DNA of 14,615 nucleotides from NCBI GenBank assembly GCA_937919165.1, contig CALFPO010000069.1, positions 1 to 14,615 of the forward strand, in the 5' to 3' direction. Under the pieces are notes generated by a model, which was not told where the DNA came from, searched no databases, and saw only the letters and a program-made list of their open reading frames with translations. The DNA is from an uncultured Bacillota bacterium (GTDB lineage: Bacteria; Bacillota_I; Bacilli_A; Erysipelotrichales; Erysipelotrichaceae). A program made the position numbers and the translations under genes. This document shows positions 1 to 5,206 of this stretch, piece after piece. Position 1 is the stretch's first letter. The number at the start of each line of letters is the position of its first letter.

Positions 1-185
1 AAGATCTTGCGAATCGGCAGAGGTCATATCGTCCTCGAAGAGCCGCGAATCATTTATCTCCAAACATTATATGCATACCACATCATGGTATGCATATAGC
101 CGGCAGGAACAATACATTTTCCGTACAAGTACTCTATGGTTTTGTAGTATAAGCAATCTCAGCTACGCTCTTGACGGCTTCTTGA
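1..185 (+). pseudogene. possible broken LytTR-like DNA-binding domain fragment (tentative)
   Basis: The plus strand reads in frame 1 from the window edge to a TAG at 97-99 and contains GRGHIVLEEPRIIYLQ. This resembles the first beta strands of LytTR response-regulator DNA-binding domains, which typically have a short basic or glycine turn followed by 'I-I/L-Y-I/L'. A second frame covering about 89-185 reads QEQYIFRTS and later NLSYALDGFLI, loosely like the later LytTR strands and helix. If so, a frameshift lies near the hairpin at 68-98. The resemblance is by eye, the start lies outside the window, and no complete domain can be assembled. LytTR regulators often sit beside bacteriocin-type peptide genes, which makes the idea attractive, but this may be non-coding. 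Confidence 0.22.
68..98. repeat. perfect 13-bp inverted repeat with 5-base loop
   Basis: The arms TATATGCATACCA (68-80) and TGGTATGCATATA (86-98) are exactly complementary around the loop CATCA. Neither strand has a T tract after the stem, so it is not a standard intrinsic terminator. It lies about 90 bases beyond the stop of the minus-strand peptide gene ending at 186. It could be an operator, a transcript-end hairpin of another kind, or the end of a small mobile or REP-like element. Only the symmetry is certain. Confidence 0.7.
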
Positions 186-437
186 TCACTTACTCCAATC
201 GTAGTTCTCTTTGTCTTTAGGAGTGAATACGGCATTATATTCGCCTACGGACGTCGGTCCTTCAATCTCCGTAGATTCCGAATGCCATACCGGGGTATAA
301 TCCCCTGTCATCTCCGGAATTTCAGGAAAGGCACCGCCCGTTACTTCTTTCAATTCATCCTCACTCAGTTCAGCGAGCTTTGTATTCAAGGTCTTAACCT
401 CGTTCTTGAGAGCATTCAATTCTTCTTTGTTCTTCAT
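186..437 (-). CDS. double-glycine leader precursor peptide, cysteine-free
   Basis: This encodes an 83-residue peptide. Residues 1-35 form a leader ending LSEDELKEVTGG. The positions typical of substrates of C39-peptidase ABC transporters are all filled: L at -12, S at -11, E at -8, L at -7, V at -4 and GG at -2/-1. Predicted cleavage after G35 releases a 48-residue acidic peptide with no cysteine, so a lanthionine or disulfide product is unlikely. Its C-terminal half contains VGEYNAVFTPKDKENYDW, which recalls the last strands of bacterial Ig-like (MBG-type) repeats. An upstream GTG at 452 is also in frame, but it overlaps the GGAG ribosome binding site that sits 9 bases before the ATG at 437, so the ATG is chosen. 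No transporter or modifying enzyme is in the window. Product and target are unknown; bacteriocin or signalling peptide are both possible. Confidence 0.72.
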   Translation of the reverse strand: MKNKEELNALKNEVKTLNTKLAELSEDELKEVTGGAFPEIPEMTGDYTPVWHSESTEIEGPTSVGEYNAVFTPKDKENYDWSK

Positions 438-469
438 AAGGCATATCTCCACTAATATACTGATACTGT

Positions 470-479
470 TTTATACGAA
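470..479 (-). promoter_or_regulatory. shared TTCGTATAAA element upstream of peptide gene 1
   Basis: On the minus strand, TTCGTATAAA lies 32 bases before the ATG of the 83-residue peptide. It is preceded by TTTGTGG and followed by AACAGTATCAGTATATTAG. The same 10-mer, with a similar GTTTG before it and TATC plus an AT-rich TATA-type stretch after it, occurs upstream of the second peptide gene at 1477-1486. The conserved block probably holds the promoter and perhaps an operator. I could not place a clean -35/-10 pair in both copies. Confidence 0.45.
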
Positions 480-560
480 CCACAAACAGCAACAGCTAAT
501 CCGTTCCAAGACTGGCTGCTTTAGAAACTCTGTTACACTCCGATGCACAGAAAAAACAGA

Positions 561-1031
561 TTAATCTTTTTTGTAAAAAACCAGTGTCAGTCTCTCATTG
601 ATCACTTCTGTTTTTCCGGTTTGACGGTAACCCATTTTCTCATACAAATGGCAATTCCCGGGTTCCTGCAAAATGGTATCCAGTTCCCAATTACCGTTGC
701 CATGTATTTCTTCTGCCTTGATCATTGCAGATTGTGCATACTTCCTATTCCGATATTCCGGAAGAATGAATATCGGCGAGATCCTTTTGGGCTCATCCAC
801 AGTATTCTTATCAACAACTCGTATGGCTCCGACGGTAACGCCGCCGTCCTGAATGAAGTAATAATACGTGAAAGGCTGATTCAGTCTTGCTACTATCTTC
901 TCAACTTTTTCAGTCGCAGGGCTTGTCTCTGTATCCTGATATCTCTCATACAGTTCAGCAAATGATCTGACCTGCATTTCCCACAGGCTTTCTGCTTCTT
1001 CTAAACCTATTCTTACCAGCTCCACTGCCAT
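561..1031 (-). CDS. GNAT-family N-acetyltransferase
   Basis: This is a 156-residue single-domain protein with the GNAT fold pattern. An N-terminal 'MAVELVRIGLEEAESLWEMQ' start is followed by a strand pair ending VGAIRVVD (about 67-74). Motif A comes next, with a strand IFILPEYRNRKYAQSAMIKA (about 87-106), and then the C-terminal motif LYEKMGYRQTG (129-139), the usual 'hxYxKxGF' of the family. The acetyl-CoA loop is a poor R/Q-x-x-G-x-G/A (RNRKYA). Such proteins move an acetyl group from acetyl-CoA to an amine, but the substrate cannot be read from the sequence. The ATG at 1031 is preceded by GGAG seven bases upstream. The gene lies 56 bases after the stop of the 109-residue peptide on the same strand, so co-transcription is plausible. 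A role in modifying or resisting the peptide is only inference. Confidence 0.82.
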   Translation of the reverse strand: MAVELVRIGLEEAESLWEMQVRSFAELYERYQDTETSPATEKVEKIVARLNQPFTYYYFIQDGGVTVGAIRVVDKNTVDEPKRISPIFILPEYRNRKYAQSAMIKAEEIHGNGNWELDTILQEPGNCHLYEKMGYRQTGKTEVINERLTLVFYKKD

Positions 1032-1087
1032 CCTGTATCTCCAAAATGCGAGATATGTTGATCAATAATCCCAGTGCTTCATCAAGC

Positions 1088-1417
1088 TCAGGCTTTAACA
1101 TTTAACCTGTACGGATACAACTCCATAAAACCGGCGATGTTGAAATCCTTATGCACAACGCCTGACGGTGTTTTGTTCCTGGAAATCCAACTGTTGGTTG
1201 AAGGATTTACGGAAAAGGCTTCTGATGTATAACCCAATCCGCTTGAACTGCTGTAAACATATACTACATTATCCGTATTCTGCGCAGCTGAATAATAGTA
1301 ACCGGGCTCTAATGAAGAATAGGTTTCAAATGTAATCCCGTTCTCCGGAATCGTTCCTGATCCGCCGCCGTTAATGTTCTCTAACATCTCATCTTTTAAT
1401 TCGTTAATCTCGGACAT
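1088..1417 (-). CDS. double-glycine leader precursor peptide, large cysteine-free core
   Basis: This encodes a 109-residue precursor. The short leader MSEINELKDEMLENINGG fits a double-glycine signal: L at -12, L at -7, I at -4 and GG at -2/-1 if cleavage follows G18. A third glycine follows. The predicted core of 91 residues is rich in Tyr, Ser, Asn and Gly (for example YYYSAAQ and VYVYSSSSG), has no cysteine, and ends PYRLNVKA. That is large for a class II bacteriocin and lacks the YGNGV box. The start is firm: AAAGGAGG lies about 7 bases before the ATG at 1417. It has the same upstream element as the peptide gene at 186-437 and is followed by a GNAT gene. It could be a secreted antimicrobial, a small adhesive or structural peptide, or a signal. 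The family was not recognised. Confidence 0.68.
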   Translation of the reverse strand: MSEINELKDEMLENINGGGSGTIPENGITFETYSSLEPGYYYSAAQNTDNVVYVYSSSSGLGYTSEAFSVNPSTNSWISRNKTPSGVVHKDFNIAGFMELYPYRLNVKA

Positions 1418-1476
1418 AATGTTTCCTCCTTTAACATGTTGATAAAAGGCCTGGTTTCTCTCTATATAGATAATAG

Positions 1477-1486
1477 TTTATACGAA
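1477..1486 (-). promoter_or_regulatory. shared TTCGTATAAA element upstream of peptide gene 2
   Basis: On the minus strand, TTCGTATAAA lies 59 bases before the ATG of the 109-residue peptide and is flanked by GGTTTGA before it and CTATTATCTATATAGAG after it. A possible promoter here is TTGATT, 16 bases, TATATA. The 10-mer and the flanking pattern match the copy at 470-479 upstream of the other peptide gene. The rest of 1418-1677, about 260 bases, shows no gene. Confidence 0.45.
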
Positions 1487-1642
1487 TCAAACCTGCAAAT
1501 AACTACAGCCTGTTGATCACAATTCTCATTTTCTTTCTGATCAGCTTAACGTAAAAGCAGACACGTTCTCAAAAAGGTAAACACTTATGTGCCATAAAGC
1601 CGGCTTTGATAATATGCTTATCCGCCTCAGATTCTCGTTAAC

Positions 1643-1665
1643 TCAGGGGAATTGCAATTTCCTGA
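1643..1665. repeat. imperfect inverted repeat after the DUF5984-like gene
   Basis: The arms TCAGG (1643-1647) and CCTGA (1661-1665) enclose a near-palindromic AATTGCAATT. The structure begins about 12 bases beyond the stop of the minus-strand gene at 1678-2442, where a terminator would be expected, but no T run follows on that strand. It may be a weak or factor-assisted transcript end. Confidence 0.3.
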
Positions 1666-1677
1666 ATTTATGCGCAG

Positions 1678-2442
1678 CTAAGAAATCTCATTAAGCATCT
1701 TCCTGAATAAAGGCATTATGTTCATATCAGGCTCATTATCTCCGTGCAGTTCCTTCATAGCTTGAGATAATACCAATTTTCTATCCTTCAAATCTTTAGC
1801 AAGACGTTCATAATCTATATCCACATTCTCAAGCGGATGCACAAGCAATCTGTTTACCATTGCTTCCATATCATCCAGATAGCTATTCAAGAATCTTTCT
1901 GACTCGCTGACAAATTCGTCATAGTTCATTACATGGAAGCCGGAAGGCGATGTCCATCTGCCATCCGTGTCATCGCTCACCCAGATGATCTTGATCATGC
2001 TTTCACAACGGATGAAAAATATATTCGGACCGTCGATCAAGTGCATCGAATCGATGCCGCGCAATCCAAACACGTCATAAAGAGTACAGAATTCATTAAA
2101 ATAAAAGTCATCGTAAGAATCGTCGTCATCATCTTCATGAAGTTCTTTCCACTTGAATATCATATCAATGAACTTCTCCGCCACTTCATAGATTTCACGC
2201 GGAACCGATCGTGAGATCATTTGAAATACATAAGAAAAATCCTGAACAAATCTTTCTAACTGATAGTCATTATAACGAGTCTTATCATCATCTAAAGTCA
2301 TGTGCTCAGTGGTATATTCATATATACAACCATCATCAGTTTCGATCCATAACAAGCCATCGGACAGTCCGAACCAATGTAAAGAATTTCCCCAGGGCAG
2401 GATATCTTCAGGCTTTTTCAGAATATGATTAATTCGGAACAC
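1678..2442 (-). CDS. DUF5984-like protein of unknown function
   Basis: This is a 254-residue soluble protein with no signal peptide or membrane segment. Near the N terminus it has LHWFGLSDGLLWIE (21-34), followed by a short acidic turn and an IYEYT strand, a pattern I associate with the DUF5984 family; that assignment is from memory. A run of five aspartates at 104-108 lies in a strongly acidic stretch (about 102-117). Further on are WVSDDTDGRWTSPSG and a helical C-terminal third (about 175-254). Translation starts at a GTG at 2442, with AAAGGTGA about 7 bases upstream. Single-copy proteins of this size next to small secreted peptides are often immunity or defence-related, but nothing in the sequence proves it. 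It is separated from the peptide gene downstream by about 260 bases. Confidence 0.6.
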   Translation of the reverse strand: MFRINHILKKPEDILPWGNSLHWFGLSDGLLWIETDDGCIYEYTTEHMTLDDDKTRYNDYQLERFVQDFSYVFQMISRSVPREIYEVAEKFIDMIFKWKELHEDDDDDSYDDFYFNEFCTLYDVFGLRGIDSMHLIDGPNIFFIRCESMIKIIWVSDDTDGRWTSPSGFHVMNYDEFVSESERFLNSYLDDMEAMVNRLLVHPLENVDIDYERLAKDLKDRKLVLSQAMKELHGDNEPDMNIMPLFRKMLNEIS

Positions 2443-2482
2443 GACTCTCTCACCTTTCCTTTAACCTGCATGATCAAGAATA

Positions 2483-2638
2483 TCAGTTCTTGTCATTCTT
2501 ACTTTTCTGCATCCATAATAGATCGTACCATCTATCGAATTTCTTCCCTACTTTAATCATGTGCGCGACCTCTTTATATCCCATCTTCTTATGGAACTCG
2601 TAGTTGTTATGCGTAAGGCACGTAACTCCCGATAACTC
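2483..2638 (-). pseudogene. C-terminal remnant of a phosphinothricin-type GNAT acetyltransferase
   Basis: The minus strand is open for about 51 codons, from 2638 to the TGA at 2483-2485. It contains THNNYEFHKKMGYKEVAHM and then KVGKKFDRWYDLLWMQ. This matches the end of PAT/Bar-like N-acetyltransferases: the 'N-x-x-x-x-xHxKxGF' motif, then VG-x-KF-x-RW-x-D-x-x-x-M. An in-frame stop lies directly before it at 2639-2641 and no start or N-terminal two thirds is present. An adjacent minus frame, 2560-2712, reads GRWGYCIWWHESYREL and may be the same decayed gene before a frameshift. The stretch 2443-2760 holds no intact gene. Confidence 0.45.
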
Positions 2639-2732
2639 TCATGCCACCAAATACAGTATCCCCACCGTCCTTTGGATTTGGCATATTGCCGGTTATAAAG
2701 ATCAGTATATGGTTATAGTTGATCCGTTCTGA

Positions 2733-3320
2733 GAATTACAACGCCTGCTTTGCTTCAAGTGTGAAGTAAACAATCAGGCAATATTCGATGCCATCCTGAG
2801 ACAGCAGAGCTCATGGAGACAGGGAACCCATGATACCAAGGGCAGAAGCGAAGTATCAGGCGGCGGCAAGAAGCCATTCCGTCAGAAGGGTACCGGTAGA
2901 GCTAGACAGGGTAGTTCACGTGCTGTTCAGTACAGACACGGCGGAATCGCCTTCGGTCCTACTCCTAGATCGCATACCTTCAAGCTCAACAGAAAAGTCA
3001 GAAGACTTGCGCTCAGATCTGGCCTGACTCTCAAGGCTGAAAGCGAGAACCTGATCGTTGTCGAGAACCTCGAGATGAAGGAAGCAAAGACCAAGAACTT
3101 CACAAAGGTATTGAAGGATCTGGGTATCGAAAGAAAGGCTATGTTCGTTGTTGATATCGATGAAGACTTCGACAATGCATACCTGAGCATGAGAAACTTG
3201 CAGAACGTCGTAATGACAACTGTTGAAGGCGTAAATATCTATGATATTCAGAACGCCAACAAGCTCGTCCTCACAAAGACAGCTGCTGAAAAGCTTGGGG
3301 AGGTATTAGGTAATGAGTAA
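2733..3320 (+). pseudogene. rplD: ribosomal protein L4, 5'-truncated at a sequence junction
   Basis: L4 binds 23S rRNA domain I, and a long loop of it lines the exit tunnel. The frame carries a clear L4 from EVNNQAIFDAILRQQ (first residue at 2763) through the tunnel loop GGGKKPFRQKGTGRARQG and FGPTPRSH to the C terminus at 3320, about 185 residues. The usual protein is about 207. The first roughly 26 residues, the start codon and the ribosome binding site are missing, and an in-frame TGA at 2730-2732 closes the frame only ten codons before the conserved part. No ATG, GTG or TTG occurs in frame before 3075, and starting there would remove the rRNA-binding loop. rpsJ and rplC, normally upstream, are absent. 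Either the assembly is chimeric near 2754-2763 or the gene is genuinely broken. Confidence 0.9.
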
Positions 3321-3603
3321 CGCTAGAGACATTATTATTCGTCCTCTTGTAACTGAAAAGACCATCAAATCTGAAGAAGCCAACAATACTGTCGTATTCG
3401 AAGTAAAAAGAGGCACAAACAAGATTCAGATCAAGCAGGCAATTGAGGAAATCTTCAATGTCAAGGTTGAATCAGTGAATGTAGTAAACCAGAAGCCTAG
3501 AACAAAGCGCATGGGCAAGTATGTCGGCAAGACAAACTTCGTCAAGAAAGCCTATATCACACTTAAGGAAGGCTCTAAGATCGAAATCTTGGCTGACAAG
3601 TAA
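3313..3603 (+). CDS. rplW: 50S ribosomal protein L23
   Basis: The 96-residue product matches L23, which binds 23S rRNA domain III at the exit of the peptide tunnel, where trigger factor and SRP dock. The N-terminal RDIIIRPLVTEKTIK (5-19) and the later NVKVESVNVVNQKPRTKRMG are the family signatures, and the length is normal. The ATG at 3313 lies eight bases inside the rplD reading frame and is preceded by GGGGAGG nine bases upstream, so translation is probably coupled to L4. Only rplD before it is damaged. Confidence 0.96.
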   Translation: MSNARDIIIRPLVTEKTIKSEEANNTVVFEVKRGTNKIQIKQAIEEIFNVKVESVNVVNQKPRTKRMGKYVGKTNFVKKAYITLKEGSKIEILADK

Positions 3604-3615
3604 TCAAGAAACAAC

Positions 3616-3644
3616 TATCGGAAGAAATATGCTATTTCCGGATA
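3616..3644 (+). other. intergenic hairpin between rplW and rplB
   Basis: The 69-base gap between rplW and rplB, the longest in the S10-spc part, can fold. TATC at 3616-3619 pairs with GATA at 3641-3644, GGAA at 3620-3623 with TTCC at 3636-3639, and ATA with TAT around a TGC loop, with two bulges. No T tract follows, so it is more likely an mRNA-processing or stabilising element than a terminator. Confidence 0.35.
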
Positions 3645-3672
3645 AAATGCATAGGGAGGAAGAAAGAAGAAT

Positions 3673-4506
3673 ATGGCTATAAAGAAATATAAGCCAACGA
3701 CTCCTGGTAGACGTGGCATGACCACCCTCACATTCGAAGAGATCACAAAGAAGACTCCAGAAAAGAGCCTGACCGTCTCTAAGATGAGAACTGGTGGCCG
3801 CAACAACACAGGAAGAATCACAAGCAGACATATCGGTGGTGGACATAGACAGTTATACAGAATCATCGATTTCAAGAGAAACAAGGACAATATCCCAGCA
3901 ACTGTTAAGGCAATCGAATACGATCCAAACAGAAATGCAAACATCGCATTGCTCTGCTACGCAGACGGCGAAAAGAGATATATCCTTGCACCAAAAGACC
4001 TCAACGTAGGCATGACTGTCGTATCAGGCGAGAAGGCAGATATCAAGGTCGGCAACTGCTGCGAACTGAGAAACATGCCTGAAGGTACAATCGTACACAA
4101 CGTTGAACTGAAGCCTGGTAAGGGCGGCCAGATGGCAAGAGCTGCTGGCGCTAGCGCACAGATCCTGGCAATCGAAGACAAGTATGTAACAATCAGACTT
4201 GCTTCAACAGAAATGAGAAAAGTATTGGGCAACTGCCGTGCCACAATCGGTACAGTAGGCAACGAAGACTACTCGCTGATCAACTGGGGCAAGGCAGGCA
4301 GAAACCGTTGGAAGGGCATCCGTCCACAGTCTAGAGGTTCCGTTATGAACCCTGTAGATCACCCTCATGGTGGTGGTGAAGGCAGAACGCCAATCGGACG
4401 TAAGTCGCCTATGACTCCATGGGGCAAGAAGGCCATGGGTGTCAAGACCAGAAAACACAAGAAAGCTTCTAACGATCTGATCGTAAGAAGAAAGAATGAT
4501 AAGTAG
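3673..4506 (+). CDS. rplB: 50S ribosomal protein L2
   Basis: At 277 residues it has the normal bacterial length. L2 is needed for subunit association and supports the peptidyl transferase centre. It contains the N-terminal OB-like part with GRNNTGRITSRHIGGGHR (about 43-60), the SH3-like middle, and the hallmark HPHGGGEGRTPIG starting at H230, whose histidine region lies near the catalytic centre. The basic tail ends ASNDLIVRRKNDK. GGGAGGA lies 12 bases before the ATG, followed by a purine-rich stretch. It sits 69 bases after rplW and 17 before rpsS. Confidence 0.98.
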   Translation: MAIKKYKPTTPGRRGMTTLTFEEITKKTPEKSLTVSKMRTGGRNNTGRITSRHIGGGHRQLYRIIDFKRNKDNIPATVKAIEYDPNRNANIALLCYADGEKRYILAPKDLNVGMTVVSGEKADIKVGNCCELRNMPEGTIVHNVELKPGKGGQMARAAGASAQILAIEDKYVTIRLASTEMRKVLGNCRATIGTVGNEDYSLINWGKAGRNRWKGIRPQSRGSVMNPVDHPHGGGEGRTPIGRKSPMTPWGKKAMGVKTRKHKKASNDLIVRRKNDK

Positions 4507-4523
4507 GAAAGGGGAAGGAAAAG

Positions 4524-4802
4524 ATGAGTCGTAGTTTAAAGAAGGGTCCATTCGTTGATGAATACCTGATGAAAAAAGTAGAAGCACTCAATGCCGCTGG
4601 TAAAAAAGAAGTTATCAAGACATGGTCAAGAAGATCTACTATCTTCCCTGCATTCGTTGAGCACACCTTCGCTGTGTACAACGGTAAGGAACATGTTCCA
4701 GTATATGTAACCGAAGATATGGTTGGACATAAGCTGGGCGAATTCGTAGCTACAAGAAAGTTCGGCGGCCACGGCACTAAGGCTGACGACAAGAAAGCGT
4801 AG
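4524..4802 (+). CDS. rpsS: 30S ribosomal protein S19
   Basis: The 92-residue protein begins MSRSLKKGPFVDEYL, the S19 signature, and includes the conserved TWSRRSTIFPAFVEHTFAVY and a C-terminal GEFVATRKFGGHG. S19 binds the 16S rRNA head with S13 and contacts the A-site finger of the large subunit. The length equals the usual Bacillota protein. GGAAAGGGGAAGG precedes the ATG, and the stop codon overlaps the ribosome binding site of rplV. Confidence 0.98.
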   Translation: MSRSLKKGPFVDEYLMKKVEALNAAGKKEVIKTWSRRSTIFPAFVEHTFAVYNGKEHVPVYVTEDMVGHKLGEFVATRKFGGHGTKADDKKA

Positions 4803-4811
4803 GAGGTTAAT

Positions 4812-5195
4812 ATGGCAAGAGCTAAAAAAGAAGAAGTCAAAGAAACAGTTAAGCCTGAAATCACCGACGTAAAGGCTACAGCCAAGACAGTTCGCGTAAG
4901 CGCAAGAAAAGCTAGACTTGTGCTTGATCTGATCAGAGGCAAGGATGTAAAGGAAGCATTAGGCATCTGCAAGCTGCTGCCTAACTATGCAGCAGAAGTT
5001 ACATACAAGGTTGTAAAGAGTGCCGCAGCCAATGCCACAAACAACAACCATATGGATGCAGATAAGCTCTATGTTAAGGAATGCTACGCCAACGAAGGCA
5101 TCACGATGAAGAGATACATGCCTCGTGCAAAAGGTTCAGCATCACCTATTATGAAGAGAACTAGCCACATCACCGTGGTAGTTACAGAAAGATAA
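4812..5195 (+). CDS. rplV: 50S ribosomal protein L22 with N-terminal extension
   Basis: L22 contacts all 23S rRNA domains, and its beta hairpin forms part of the tunnel constriction near L4. The conserved core starts at about residue 24 with AKTVRVSARKARLVLDLIRG, and the hairpin end MPRAKGSASPIMKRTSHITV is intact. The protein is 127 residues against roughly 110-113 in most relatives. The excess is a charged N-terminal stretch, MARAKKEEVKETVKPEITD. AGGAGG starting at 4801 is five bases before the ATG and no other start is well placed, so the extension looks real. Confidence 0.97.
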   Translation: MARAKKEEVKETVKPEITDVKATAKTVRVSARKARLVLDLIRGKDVKEALGICKLLPNYAAEVTYKVVKSAAANATNNNHMDADKLYVKECYANEGITMKRYMPRAKGSASPIMKRTSHITVVVTER

Positions 5196-5206
5196 GGAGG
5201 AAGACA

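Noticed and set aside
543..965. 140-codon plus-strand frame opposite the GNAT gene
   Set aside because: It is the complement of a recognisable acetyltransferase, has no ribosome binding site and shows no recognisable domain.
955..1101. Minus-strand 48-codon frame, beginning MLKPELDEALGLLINISRIL, between the 109-residue peptide and the GNAT gene
   Set aside because: Its ribosome binding site is weak, it overlaps both neighbours, and its second half lies out of frame inside the better supported GNAT gene. At most it is a relic of an older gene.
3075..3320. L4 translated from the internal ATG at 3075 as a complete 81-residue protein
   Set aside because: Clear L4 homology in the same frame extends about 104 codons upstream, including the rRNA-binding loop, and no ribosome binding site stands before 3075.
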